DNA of 64,000 nt from Ravibacter arvi (GCF_039540405.1 NZ_BAABEY010000036.1:1-64000); one strand, 5' to 3'. Shown: positions 8,408 through 17,283, counted from the first letter of the stretch. Notes: a model not told the origin generated them from the letters alone. Translations and numbers: made by a program.

Positions 8408-10269
8408 TACCTCCCGAGATGAATAATCAGTACTGAAATATCGGCCGGGCTTACCCCGCTAATGCGGGACGCCTGCCCTATTGTCGACGGTTTTAATTTG
8501 GATAGCTTTTGTTTTGCCTCTATAGAAAGCGCCGGAATTTGGTGATAGTTGAATGCTTCCGGAATAGCGTGATCCTCCATCCGTTTCATTTTACCTACCA
8601 TTAATTTCTCCTTCTCGATATAGCTGGCGTATTTTACTTCTATTTCTGCGTGTTCGCGGCTTTCGTCGGAGAATCCAGAAATAAACGAGGCGAAATTCTC
8701 ATCCAGTTTTGCCAGTTCTTCTATCCCGAGCTGTGGACGTTTTAAAAGCTGTTCGAGGCTCGTTTTTTCACGAATCTGGGAGAGACCGAATTGTTCCAGG
8801 CGGGAATTTACCTGTTCGGGCGCCACTTTTTCTTTCTGAAGCATGGTTACAATTTTCGTTGTAGCTGCTGTCTTTTCTTCCAGGTTTTTCCGTCTTTCTT
8901 CGGAGGCGAGTCCAAGTTCGAGGCCTTTTGGCGTGAGGCGTATATCAGCATTGTCCTGGCGGAGAAGTGTGCGGTACTCTGCCCGTGAAGTAAACATCCG
9001 GTACGGTTCTTCGGTGCCTTTATTAATGAGATCATCAATAAGGACGCCAATGTAAGCTTCGGATCTTTGCAGGGTAAACGGACTTTTTTCGTGCGCATTC
9101 TGATGGGCATTGATACCCGCAATTAATCCTTGTCCGGCAGCTTCTTCATACCCGGTGGTTCCGTTAATCTGCCCGGCGAAAAAGAGGTTTTTTACCAGCG
9201 AGGTTTCGAGCGTACTGGTCAGTTGCGTGGGCGGGAAATAGTCGTATTCAATTGCGTATCCGGGCCTGAACATTTTCGCATTTTCAAACCCTGGTATTTT
9301 TCGCAATGCCTGGTATTGTACATCCTCCGGGAGTGATGTGGAGAACCCGTTTACGTAGACTTCTACGGTGTCCCATCCTTCGGGCTCCACGAAAATCTGG
9401 TGGCGGTCTTTGTCGGCGAACCGGTTGATTTTATCTTCCACCGAAGGACAGTACCGTGGGCCAATGCCCTGTATCCTGCCGGTAAACATCGGCGATTTTT
9501 CAAAGCCGGCCCGTAGTATTTCGTGGACGGATTCATTGGTGTAGGTGATCCAGCAGCTCCGTTGTTTGGTAAGATGCGGCGTGTTTGTATAGGAGAATTT
9601 GGCAGGATGTTCATCGCCAAGCTGCTCTTCCATCAGGGCGTAGTTGAGCGAGCGCCCGTCAAGTCTGGGCGGGGTACCGGTCTTCATGCGACCCGCTTCA
9701 AAGCCGAGTTTGACGAGTTGTTCGGTGATGCCTTTGGCGGCTCGCTCCCCTGCCCTGCCGCCGCCGAAGTTTTTCTCACCGATGTGAATGATCCCGTTAA
9801 GAAAGGTGCCATTGGTGAGGACGACGGTTTTAGCTTCTATAGTAATTCCCAGTGAGGTGACTACGCCGGTTACAGTTCCGCCTTCTATTTTGAGGCCGGT
9901 TATGGTTTCCTGCCAGAAGTCTACATTGGGGTTGTCCTCCAATGTCTGGCGCCACAGCTGTGCAAATAGCATCCGGTCGCTCTGGCATCTCGGGCTCCAC
10001 ATGGCGGGGCCTTTCGAGCGATTGAGCATCCTGAATTGGATCATTGACCGGTCGCTGATGATACCTGACTGTCCGCCAAGCGCGTCAATTTCCCTTACAA
10101 TCTGTCCTTTCGCTACTCCGCCCATCGCCGGGTTGCATGACATCTGGGCGATGGTCTGCATATTCATGGTTGCCAGCAGAACCTTGGAACCCATTGTGGC
10201 AGCAGCAGAAGCCGCTTCACATCCGGCGTGCCCGGCCCCCACAACAATTACATCGTATTTCGGAAACAT
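8407..10269 (-). CDS. mnmG: tRNA uridine-5-carboxymethylaminomethyl modification enzyme MnmG (GidA)
   Basis: With MnmE, this FAD enzyme installs the carboxymethylaminomethyl group on U34 of tRNAs that read codons ending in A or G. The 620-residue protein has the FAD-binding VVGAGHAGCEAA at residues 9-20, the GGVAKGQIVREIDALGG segment typical of the family and a C-terminal helical domain ending in the conserved ASRISGVSPADISVLIIHL segment. Length is normal. It follows ybeY by 32 bp and overlaps the next gene by one base. Closeness of mnmG to oriC is conserved in many phyla and agrees with the origin call. Confidence 0.97.
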   Translation of the reverse strand: MFPKYDVIVVGAGHAGCEAASAAATMGSKVLLATMNMQTIAQMSCNPAMGGVAKGQIVREIDALGGQSGIISDRSMIQFRMLNRSKGPAMWSPRCQSDRMLFAQLWRQTLEDNPNVDFWQETITGLKIEGGTVTGVVTSLGITIEAKTVVLTNGTFLNGIIHIGEKNFGGGRAGERAAKGITEQLVKLGFEAGRMKTGTPPRLDGRSLNYALMEEQLGDEHPAKFSYTNTPHLTKQRSCWITYTNESVHEILRAGFEKSPMFTGRIQGIGPRYCPSVEDKINRFADKDRHQIFVEPEGWDTVEVYVNGFSTSLPEDVQYQALRKIPGFENAKMFRPGYAIEYDYFPPTQLTSTLETSLVKNLFFAGQINGTTGYEEAAGQGLIAGINAHQNAHEKSPFTLQRSEAYIGVLIDDLINKGTEEPYRMFTSRAEYRTLLRQDNADIRLTPKGLELGLASEERRKNLEEKTAATTKIVTMLQKEKVAPEQVNSRLEQFGLSQIREKTSLEQLLKRPQLGIEELAKLDENFASFISGFSDESREHAEIEVKYASYIEKEKLMVGKMKRMEDHAIPEAFNYHQIPALSIEAKQKLSKLKPSTIGQASRISGVSPADISVLIIHLGR

Positions 10270-10282
10270 CTTATTTTACTTT

Positions 10283-10298
10283 CGTTCCACGTGGAAAC
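10283..10298 (-). other. second parS-like palindrome between ybeY and mnmG
   Basis: The minus strand reads GTTTCCACGTGGAACG: the 12-base core TTCCACGTGGAA is a perfect palindrome and 13 of 16 bases agree with TGTTCCACGTGGAACA, a known parS variant. It occupies the 32-bp gap between ybeY and mnmG, about 1.97 kb from the other parS-like site. It could instead be an operator or a chance palindrome. Confidence 0.4.
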
Positions 10299-10301
10299 AA
10301 T

Positions 10302-10718
10302 TCAATTGAACTTCGATAAATAGTAGTTTTCTTTCTCCCGCATCAAAACCCGGTCGCCGTCTGAGTGGTCATCATAGCCGCATAGATGCAGGACCCCGTG
10401 GGCCAATACCCGCCTCAATTCTTCGTCAACAGCCACCGACTGCGCATCCGCATTATCTCTTACCCGGTCTATGCTTATAAAGATGTCACCTTCCAGCTCT
10501 TCTTCCGCTTCGCTATTATCGAATGTAATAATGTCGGTGTAATAGTCGTGAGACAAATGGGTACGATTCATTTCAAGCAAATATTCGTCCGAGCAGAAAA
10601 TATAGTTCAGGTCGCCCAGCACATACCCTTCGCTTTCCGCTATGTCTTTCACCCATTTTTTGGTTTTAACCGGTGAAACGACTTTGTATACTATATCTTC
10701 CAAAAAGAATCGAACCAT
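10302..10718 (-). CDS. ybeY: endoribonuclease YbeY (16S rRNA maturation and quality control)
   Basis: YbeY is a metal-dependent RNase used in 16S 3'-end processing and ribosome quality control. The 138-residue protein carries the family signature: ITFDNSE near residue 64 and HGVLHLCGYDDH at 107-118. The canonical metal triad is H-x3-H-x5-H; here His107 and His111 are present but the third position is Asp117, with His118 next to it. It is the first gene of the mnmG run and follows a good -7 box. Confidence 0.92.
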   Translation of the reverse strand: MVRFFLEDIVYKVVSPVKTKKWVKDIAESEGYVLGDLNYIFCSDEYLLEMNRTHLSHDYYTDIITFDNSEAEEELEGDIFISIDRVRDNADAQSVAVDEELRRVLAHGVLHLCGYDDHSDGDRVLMREKENYYLSKFN

Positions 10719-10865
10719 TCTGTTCTGTAATATTTCTTATAAAGAACTGATTTTCAATATTTTATGTTATTTATATACGGGTACAAACTGACAAACTCCC
10801 CTGGTTTCACCCAGACTGGCTCCTCCCTTCAATGCCTTCGTATATACGGGAACTATTATTTCGCC

Positions 10866-10873
10866 GCAAAGGT
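10866..10873 (-). promoter_or_regulatory. -7 box for the ybeY-mnmG operon
   Basis: The minus strand reads TACCTTTG, matching TAnnTTTG and identical to the rRNA promoter box. A TTG lies 16 bases upstream. It would give a leader of about 140 bases before ybeY. Within this leader the sequence TATATACGGG occurs twice (near 10777 and 10845), of unknown meaning. No small gene is visible in the 218-bp gap 10719-10936. Confidence 0.55.
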
Positions 10874-10936
10874 ACGAAACCAATTGTTTACAATAACGAA
10901 TGTGGTAAAAGGGCGTCTGCCGCTGAAGCCTTATAA

Positions 10937-13900
10937 TTACCTGGATATGGCGCCCTGGAAATACTGGTCAGCCTCCTTCTTGTAAAAAGGCGTGAAGTTG
11001 GGCGGTACGGTCCTTAATAGTTCCGTTTGCTGTGATTTGTTCCTGATATATTCCTCCAGCGCCGGAGGGGGCTGCCGCTGAATTTCTCTGGCGGTTTCAC
11101 CTTTGCGCTCGTTGTCTTCATCTTGCTCGCGCAAAGCTTTTTCAGATTCCAGCAGCCGCGTTACCATCTCTTCGTTGCGCCTGATCAGTTCCGGGTCCAC
11201 TTTCTTGTTCACAATCTGCGTTTCCGATTTTTCCATTTGCTCCAAAATCTCTTTCAGCTCTTTTCCGTACTGGTCACCGAAGCCGGCCCCTTTCTGCTCA
11301 TCTAACATCTTGCCTAACATCTCCCTGATTGCAGCCTGTTCGGCGGCCATGCGGGCGAGCTCCTCGGACATGCCCCGCTCACCATTCTTGCCCTTGCCGA
11401 GCTGCTTCATTTTTTCATTCAGCATTTGCTGCATCTCTCCCGGGCTAGGCCCCCCTTCTTCGCCCTCGCCGGTACCCGGCATTTTCATGGCGTCGGCCAG
11501 CGCCTTCTGCAATTGCGCATACAGGTCGCTGAGCATCAGGGCGAGGTTGTTGACAGAGGTCATAGCGAACTGTTGGTTGGACGCAATATTTGGCAACCGC
11601 CGGTCACGAATGTATTTTACGCTTTCATCCATGTAATATTTCATGTTGCCCACTTCGCGGGTGACGAAAGATTTCACTTCGCGAAGCCGGTTGGCGAGGG
11701 CATAGAGGCTATCTTCCACTATTTTCGAATCATCCTGCAGCTTAAGTTGTTTTTGTGCAAGCCCCACAAAGCGGGGATCGCTCAGATGTACGCCCCGGAA
11801 GTCTTTCATCAGCTGTTCCTGGTCGACAGACAGCGCATGTACATTTTCCAGGATATCCCGGAGCGCGTCCATGTTCTCCATCATTTGCATCTGCTGGCTC
11901 TTCTGATTTTGGTCCATCAGTGCCTGCGCAATGTTACGCATGGATTTTGCCGACTTCTTTTGTGACTGCCCGGCCTCCCGGTTCTGCTGTTTACCCAGCT
12001 GTTGTTTGCTCTTTTCCTGCGCTTCACGGGCATTTTCCTGTTCAGCCTTCCTCGTATCTGTTTTTTTGCCGATCTCCTCTCCTAGCCGCTCTAAATCGGC
12101 CAAACGGTCACGAATTTCTTTGAATTCCTTTCCAATATTGTCCTGTTCCTGCTGCAAACCCGCCTGCCGCTCGTTTTTCTCGGTGGGTTGTTGGTCTGCG
12201 GTGCTGTCTTTGTCGTCTTCGGCGCCCTTTTGGCGCGGGTCTTTCTCCGCCGGGTTTTCGGTTTTTTCAGCCAGTTCCTCCTGCTTTTCGGCGAGCTCCT
12301 CCAACTCTTTTGCAGACGATTCAATCTTTTGTTCCAGCTGGAGCTGCTTGAAAAGATTAAGCGTGCGTTCCAATTCTTTTTCAGTACCTTTTTCCTTGTT
12401 CCGCAGGCGCTCGAGCAATTTTGACATCCGTTCACTTTGCTTTTGCTCCAGCATCTTTTCAAATTCCTCGTAGAGCTTCTGAGAATCATCCTTCATCAGT
12501 TCGTCCATCAGCTTCTGAAGCTCGTCCATTTTTTTCTGAAATTCTTCGCTTTGCTGGCTGAACTGCCGGGATTTGTCGTTTGCCCGTTTGTTCTTTTCCT
12601 GTATGGATTGAACCTGTCTGATCAGCTCCTCTCTTTTTTTGAGAATCTCTTCAGCCATTTTCTTTTCCTGGAAATCAAGTTCCTGGTTCGATTTCAGCTT
12701 ATGTTCCAGTTCTTTCAGGTTTTGTTCGAGCTGTTTCGCCTGGCTGATACTTTTTTCGATCTCTTCCCGCGTGTCGTCGCTGGATTTCGAAATCTGCGTC
12801 AAAATTTCGTTTTTATCGGGGAGAGCAAAGCTCAGCGACCCGGACCGAGTACTTTTGGGCCCGTTTACACCGTCATTGTCCCACACCTGTGTATAATATT
12901 CCAGGCGATCACCCGGGCCCAGGCGCAGGCTGTCGACATACCATTGAAAATAATAGTTCTGGTTATTCACCTGGCGGTTAAACGGGATCGGAATGTATTT
13001 GGGCGTGCTGTTTTCCGGTTTGGAGGTTCCGGCCCGGTAAATGTTGTAGAAAAGCTTTAATTGGCTGAATCCATAATCGTCGCGGATGGCGCCCCCCAAC
13101 GCCAGGTAATTGAAAAGCAGGGTGTCCTGGACGCTCTCCAGTGACATTTCCGGAGCCAGGTCGGGAATGACATTCGCGTAATAACCTACGGGTTTGCCGT
13201 CAGGGCTGTCGGAATTTTTCAGGAAGACTTCGTAATCTCCTGATTTTCGCAGCGTTTTCCGGGCTTCATACTGGTGACGCCTGGTCATGATACCTTTCAC
13301 GGACGCAGAATCTTCCCCAAAACGCAGATTCAGCTGGTCGGTAGCGGCGGTTTTAAATTTCCAGGTCACCCGGGTACCTTCCGGAACGGTCAGGTTACCG
13401 ACGTTCTGCAGCGATTCGGACGGTTTACCGAGATAAGCGGGATAGTCAAGCTGAACGTCGAAGGAAAGCAGGCCGGGTTTTTCAATAAGCTGTATCTGGT
13501 AGTCCCGGGACGGATACCCTGCCGCTTCAAAATGAAATGGGATGTCTTTTTGGAGACTTTTAAAGGTATAGCTGAATGTGCCGGCTACATCGGGCGTCAT
13601 TTTGAAACGCGTACCCCCTGAAATCAAAAAAACCTGTTGCGGTACGGCCTCGCCTTCAAGCGTGAGCCCGACGGTATAGTCTTCGCCCCGGAAAGATTTT
13701 AAAGACCGGTTCTCAAGCACAAACCGAAAGGGCGCGTAATCGAATGTATTATTGAATTTCAGGATTCTTTCGGAGCTCGTCGTCAGGAAGGACGGCTTGA
13801 ACAGGAGTATGATGGCCAGTACAGCAACCGGGTAGGCGGCATATTTGAGATAGCGGCTGTTCTCGGCAAAATTGACGGCCTCGCTGAACCTGACCATTAA

Positions 13901-14320
13901 CAACTGGCCGGATTTCTGTTGAATGCTTGCTTCTATCAGGTCAGATTGGGCAGTATGCTGACGACCGAGCTGAAGCGTATTCAGCAGCTTGTCGCCTATC
14001 GCTGGGAAGAGCAACCCGATCTGCCTGGCGGCTTCCTCGTCGGAAATGGGCTTGGACAGCCCGCTTAACAGCATGACCGGTGTAATGATCCAGCGGTATG
14101 AGACATAGCTGAATGCGCCGATATAACCGAACAGCAGTGCCCCCCGGATGAGAGAATTGAACTGGCCGAAGTATTCGATTGTATTGATGGCGAGGAAAAT
14201 GGAAAGCAGTAAAGCAATGGCAATCAGGCTCCCTTTAAAAAGCTGGTTTTGGTAGTACTTTTTGCGGTACTCCCCTATGCTTTTTAACAGACGGCTAAGT
14301 GGAAGTTCCGGGGTCTTCAT
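10937..14320 (-). CDS. DUF4175 family large membrane-anchored coiled-coil protein
   Basis: This 1127-residue protein has two membrane helices near the N terminus (about 28-48 and 56-76) and a third near 158-175, followed by an extracytoplasmic beta-rich part and then long charged heptad-rich coiled coils (about 510-780, very rich in Lys, Glu and Gln) and another helical region to the end. The arrangement matches the DUF4175 family of Bacteroidota, often found near stress or aerotolerance (Bat/DUF58) loci. Function is not known; a large periplasmic tether or scaffold is the most that the sequence supports. trpA is 35 bp upstream, so co-transcription with the trp/trm block is possible. Confidence 0.8.
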   Translation of the reverse strand: MKTPELPLSRLLKSIGEYRKKYYQNQLFKGSLIAIALLLSIFLAINTIEYFGQFNSLIRGALLFGYIGAFSYVSYRWIITPVMLLSGLSKPISDEEAARQIGLLFPAIGDKLLNTLQLGRQHTAQSDLIEASIQQKSGQLLMVRFSEAVNFAENSRYLKYAAYPVAVLAIILLFKPSFLTTSSERILKFNNTFDYAPFRFVLENRSLKSFRGEDYTVGLTLEGEAVPQQVFLISGGTRFKMTPDVAGTFSYTFKSLQKDIPFHFEAAGYPSRDYQIQLIEKPGLLSFDVQLDYPAYLGKPSESLQNVGNLTVPEGTRVTWKFKTAATDQLNLRFGEDSASVKGIMTRRHQYEARKTLRKSGDYEVFLKNSDSPDGKPVGYYANVIPDLAPEMSLESVQDTLLFNYLALGGAIRDDYGFSQLKLFYNIYRAGTSKPENSTPKYIPIPFNRQVNNQNYYFQWYVDSLRLGPGDRLEYYTQVWDNDGVNGPKSTRSGSLSFALPDKNEILTQISKSSDDTREEIEKSISQAKQLEQNLKELEHKLKSNQELDFQEKKMAEEILKKREELIRQVQSIQEKNKRANDKSRQFSQQSEEFQKKMDELQKLMDELMKDDSQKLYEEFEKMLEQKQSERMSKLLERLRNKEKGTEKELERTLNLFKQLQLEQKIESSAKELEELAEKQEELAEKTENPAEKDPRQKGAEDDKDSTADQQPTEKNERQAGLQQEQDNIGKEFKEIRDRLADLERLGEEIGKKTDTRKAEQENAREAQEKSKQQLGKQQNREAGQSQKKSAKSMRNIAQALMDQNQKSQQMQMMENMDALRDILENVHALSVDQEQLMKDFRGVHLSDPRFVGLAQKQLKLQDDSKIVEDSLYALANRLREVKSFVTREVGNMKYYMDESVKYIRDRRLPNIASNQQFAMTSVNNLALMLSDLYAQLQKALADAMKMPGTGEGEEGGPSPGEMQQMLNEKMKQLGKGKNGERGMSEELARMAAEQAAIREMLGKMLDEQKGAGFGDQYGKELKEILEQMEKSETQIVNKKVDPELIRRNEEMVTRLLESEKALREQDEDNERKGETAREIQRQPPPALEEYIRNKSQQTELLRTVPPNFTPFYKKEADQYFQGAISR

Positions 14321-14355
14321 GCCGAGGTTTTTAACCGTGGTACAAACGGTTTTTA

Positions 14356-15162
14356 CTACGCGTGCTCCACCTGTGTTTTATTCGGCTTAATGCCGGATAT
14401 GAAGGAAGCTATGTCCTCTTCCAGGTTTCTGCTTTCTTGTAACATGCGGATAAAAGCACTGCCGATGATTGCCCCGCGGCTGTATCGGCTTGCTTTCTGG
14501 AAAGATTCACGGTCTTTGATGCCAAACCCGATCATGCGCGGGTTTCGCAGGTTCATCCGGTGTATTCTTTCAAAGTAGGCCTCCATTCCTTCGCTTACGC
14601 CTGTTTTGGCGCCGGTAACACTCGCCGAGGATACCATGTAAACAAAACCGGAACCGGCTTTATCCAACTCCAGGATGCGATCCGGCCGGGTTTGAGGCGT
14701 AATCAGGAAGATATTTACCAACCCGTTCCGTTCAAACAGGTCTTTGTACGAAGCCACGTAGGCTTCCAGTGGCAAGTCCGGCAGAATCAGGCCGTCGACA
14801 CCTGCCGCCGCAGCTTCTTCGCAGAACCGCTCGATACCGTACTGGAGAATGGGGTTTATATAGCCCATTAACAGGACCGGGATATGAATTTCGTCACGCA
14901 TATTGTGAAGCTGCTGCAGGAGCAGTTTCACCGTCATGCCATTGTCAAGCGCAACCTGGTTGCTTTCCTGTATGGTTTCCCCGTCGGCAACCGGGTCGGA
15001 ATAAGGCATCCCGATTTCAACAAAGTCAGCACCGGCGGATTGGAGCGCGGCCAAAATTCGCCTGGTATCGTTAATTTGCGGATACCCGGCAGTAAAATAG
15101 ACGTTGAGCAAGCCTTCCGATTCCGGTGTCTGCGCAAATAACTCAGAAATTCTGTTACTCAT
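14356..15162 (-). CDS. trpA: tryptophan synthase alpha subunit
   Basis: Cleaves indole-3-glycerol phosphate to indole and glyceraldehyde 3-phosphate and passes indole to TrpB. The 268-residue TIM barrel has the catalytic Glu and Asp in FVEIGMPYSDPVADG (residues about 46-60) and a C-terminal phosphate-binding GFGIKDRESF and GAIIGSAF. I chose the ATG at 15162, which overlaps the stop of the preceding lipoprotein gene as ATGA; an upstream in-frame ATG (15174) would add four residues. No trpB or other trp gene is in the window, so this trpA may be detached from the rest, or its partners lie elsewhere. Confidence 0.95.
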   Translation of the reverse strand: MSNRISELFAQTPESEGLLNVYFTAGYPQINDTRRILAALQSAGADFVEIGMPYSDPVADGETIQESNQVALDNGMTVKLLLQQLHNMRDEIHIPVLLMGYINPILQYGIERFCEEAAAAGVDGLILPDLPLEAYVASYKDLFERNGLVNIFLITPQTRPDRILELDKAGSGFVYMVSSASVTGAKTGVSEGMEAYFERIHRMNLRNPRMIGFGIKDRESFQKASRYSRGAIIGSAFIRMLQESRNLEEDIASFISGIKPNKTQVEHA

Positions 15163-15572
15163 TTTTCTGCCCAATAATCCACCACAACGGCTTTTTCCAG
15201 ATGTGGCTTAAGTACTTCGATAAATGCCTTGTGTTTCGGGTGCGGCAGGTAAACTGCCCGGTCTTCCTCGGATGTAAAGCTCACGAAGAATGCATGAGTT
15301 AAGCCCTCATTCAGCCCTTCAGGACTGTTGTTCTTGCCCCATTCAAAGTCTTTGATTTCAGGAATCTCGTTTTTCAGATTGCGGAATGCATCTTCCACAG
15401 CCTTTACGTCTTCCGGTGTGGAAGCGTCCTTGAATTTAAAAAGTACAATGTGACGGAGCATTTTCTGATCGGTTGATTGAATTGTCCCGGTTGTTTCCTC
15501 CTGCTTTTCGGCACAGGAGAATGCGGAGGACAAAAAGATTGAGACCGCGAAATAGAACAGGACCTGTTTCAT
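15159..15572 (-). CDS. Dabb (stress-responsive alpha/beta barrel) domain lipoprotein
   Basis: Starting at the ATG at 15572 the 137-residue product has a signal peptide with lipobox-like SAFS-C near residue 20, then a Dabb domain (MLRHIVLFKFKDASTPEDV to the end, with the HAFFVSFTSEEDRAVYLPHP segment typical of the family). Dabb proteins are dimeric ferredoxin-like folds of mostly unknown function. A longer open frame reaches 15653 but lacks a signal sequence at its start. Its stop overlaps the trpA start, so the two are likely co-translated, although no functional link is known. Confidence 0.8.
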   Translation of the reverse strand: MKQVLFYFAVSIFLSSAFSCAEKQEETTGTIQSTDQKMLRHIVLFKFKDASTPEDVKAVEDAFRNLKNEIPEIKDFEWGKNNSPEGLNEGLTHAFFVSFTSEEDRAVYLPHPKHKAFIEVLKPHLEKAVVVDYWAEK

Positions 15573-15631
15573 TTGTCTAAAAGGTTTGAGCGGTGAGGTA
15601 TAAGGGTTTTGAGCGGGTGGCGCAGGGCATA

Positions 15632-15832
15632 CTAGCCTGAGCAATGCAGGCATTCTTCCTGGTCGCCGCCTTTTGCCCGGTCGAACTCTCCGAGTTTTTC
15701 ACGGATTGCCAGGATTTCATCTTCCTTGTCGCAGCGGTCAAATAGCGAAAGCGTCCCGGAATTGACCTCATCTTCCAGGGATTTCAGTTTAAGTCGGAGG
15801 TCAAAAACCTCCGGTAATGTTAACGTGGACAT
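15632..15832 (-). CDS. small hypothetical protein ending in CxxC
   Basis: A 66-residue protein is encoded from the ATG at 15832 (MSTLTLPEVFDLRLKLKSLE). It is charged and helical, with a likely short coiled coil, and ends in EECLHCSG, a Cys-x-x-Cys pair three residues from the C terminus. I do not recognise the family. A longer frame starting at 15892 would add a hydrophobic segment but has weaker codon usage. It lies 59 bp upstream of the Dabb gene on the same strand, so it is probably in the same transcript. Confidence 0.5.
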   Translation of the reverse strand: MSTLTLPEVFDLRLKLKSLEDEVNSGTLSLFDRCDKEDEILAIREKLGEFDRAKGGDQEECLHCSG

Positions 15833-15963
15833 ATTTGTCGCAGGATTGGTGTTTGAAACGTAACTAACAAATATAAACAATATCGGAAGCATATAGTTTC
15901 CATCGTGCGGCGATCCGGGTTAATATTTTACGAGTTCGGTTCCTCTGCCGCCACCCGGATTTG

Positions 15964-16650
15964 TCAGTTATTGTGATCCTTCAGCAAATCAGGGCGCCTT
16001 TTTTGGGTATGGAGAAGCGATTGCTCCATGCGCCAGGCTTCTATATGGGCTTCGTGGCCTGAAAGCAGGATTTCCGGTACTTTATGTCCCTCGAATTCGG
16101 CCGGCCGGGTATAAACCGGCGGCGCCAGCAGGTTGTCCTGGAAGCTGTCGCTTAGTGCTGAAGTTTCGTCATTGAGCACGCCCGGGATCAGCCGGATAAC
16201 GCTGTCGGCGACCACCGCGGCCGGGATTTCCCCACCCGACAGCACATAGTCACCGATGCTTATTTCGCGGGTGATAAAGAGATCTCTGACACGCTGGTCA
16301 ACCCCCTTGTAGTGGCCGCAAAGCAGGATAATATTTTTCAGAAGGGAAAGACGGTTGGCAGTCGGCTGGTCAAAACGCGCACCATCGGGCGTCATGTAAA
16401 TAATCTCGTCGTAGGACCTTTCGGATTGCAGTTTCCGGATAACAGCGGCAATAGGTTCTATTTTGAGCACCATTCCGGCCCCGCCCCCGAAGGCGTAGTC
16501 ATCAACCTGTTTGTGTTTATGGGTGGAATAATCGCGGAGGTCATGTACGACCACCTCGGCATAACCTTTCCTGTACGCACGGTCGAGTATCGAGTGCGAA
16601 AAAAAGCTGGTCAGCAAAGAAGGCACGCAGGTGATAATGTCAATCCGCAT
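15964..16650 (-). CDS. trmD: tRNA (guanine-N1-)-methyltransferase
   Basis: TrmD methylates G37 of tRNAs with a G36, preventing frameshifting, using SAM bound in a trefoil knot. The protein begins MRIDIITCVP and has the diagnostic LLCGHYKGVDQRV and YVLSGGEIPAAVV segments and a C-terminal EAWRMEQSLLHTQKRRPDLL. Two adjacent ATG codons (16653 and 16650) are possible starts; I chose the second to match the family N terminus. The start overlaps the 3' end of rimM by about 11 bp, so the pair is translationally coupled, as in other bacteria with rpsP-rimM-trmD clusters. Confidence 0.95.
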   Translation of the reverse strand: MRIDIITCVPSLLTSFFSHSILDRAYRKGYAEVVVHDLRDYSTHKHKQVDDYAFGGGAGMVLKIEPIAAVIRKLQSERSYDEIIYMTPDGARFDQPTANRLSLLKNIILLCGHYKGVDQRVRDLFITREISIGDYVLSGGEIPAAVVADSVIRLIPGVLNDETSALSDSFQDNLLAPPVYTRPAEFEGHKVPEILLSGHEAHIEAWRMEQSLLHTQKRRPDLLKDHNN

Positions 16651-17194
16651 CATCAGGGGATTTATCGTCGTTTTTGTAAATCTCAAGCAGGCCCTCCGGG
16701 AGGTTTACATAAATTTCCCGGGATTCGTGGTTGGCTTTGTCCACAATTTCATCGACGATGGGGATCAGAATTTCATTCCCTTCGTAATCCATAGCGATCA
16801 GGTCCTGTGCGTTCGGTGTATAGACCGTCCTGACCTGCCCCAATTTCCCTAATGTTTTATCGACAATGGTATATCCCATGATCTGGTGGTAGTAAAAACC
16901 ACCGTCTTCCAGGTCGTCCAGCACGTCTTCAGGCAGGTAGAGAGATGAACCGACGAGCGTCTGGGCGACGTCGATATTGTCTATTGTTTCGAGTTTGACG
17001 ATGGCCTTTCCTTTTTGCTGAATATTGATTTTGGTAACAATGTAAGGAATAAGCTGCCCTTTTGTTTCTACGAAAACAGAATCAAGCTCATCGTAGTCCT
17101 GGGGATAGTCGACATCCAGGAAAACCGATATTTCACCTTTCAACCCGTGGGTCTTGACCACATAACCCAGCAGGTAACAACTTTCTTTGTCCAT
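16640..17194 (-). CDS. rimM: 16S rRNA processing protein RimM
   Basis: RimM binds ribosomal protein S19 and helps 30S head maturation. The 184-residue product has the N-terminal barrel (YLLGYVVKTHGLKGEISVFLD) and a C-terminal PRC barrel (residues about 95-175, with LIPIVDEIVDKANHESREIYVNLPEGLLEIY). Its 3' end overlaps trmD. It has its own candidate promoter and is separated from rpsP by a strong terminator. Confidence 0.95.
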   Translation of the reverse strand: MDKESCYLLGYVVKTHGLKGEISVFLDVDYPQDYDELDSVFVETKGQLIPYIVTKINIQQKGKAIVKLETIDNIDVAQTLVGSSLYLPEDVLDDLEDGGFYYHQIMGYTIVDKTLGKLGQVRTVYTPNAQDLIAMDYEGNEILIPIVDEIVDKANHESREIYVNLPEGLLEIYKNDDKSPDDAD

Positions 17195-17232
17195 TCCGAC
17201 GCTATTAAATTTGTATTTCTACACGTTCCCTA

Positions 17233-17240
17233 CAAAAGTA
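17233..17240 (-). promoter_or_regulatory. -7 box for rimM-trmD
   Basis: The minus strand reads TACTTTTG, matching TAnnTTTG, 38 bases before the rimM ATG and just downstream of the rpsP terminator. This would let rimM-trmD be transcribed independently of rpsP. A -33 TTTG is not clear. Confidence 0.45.
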
Positions 17241-17283
17241 AGGGTTTAAACGGGTTGCCCGAAAAGGGTTGCCTGTCAAAAAA

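Noticed and set aside
8407..8416. GGGAGG as a Shine-Dalgarno sequence for the methyltransferase
   Set aside because: It lies in the last codons of mnmG, encodes the conserved Gly-Arg end, and Bacteroidota rarely use Shine-Dalgarno pairing; stop-start overlap explains initiation.
11103..13060. Several long plus-strand open frames opposite the DUF4175 gene
   Set aside because: They are antisense frames favoured by the Lys/Glu/Gln-rich coiled coil on the other strand (reading as Ser/Leu/Phe-rich text) and have no start signals or recognisable domains.
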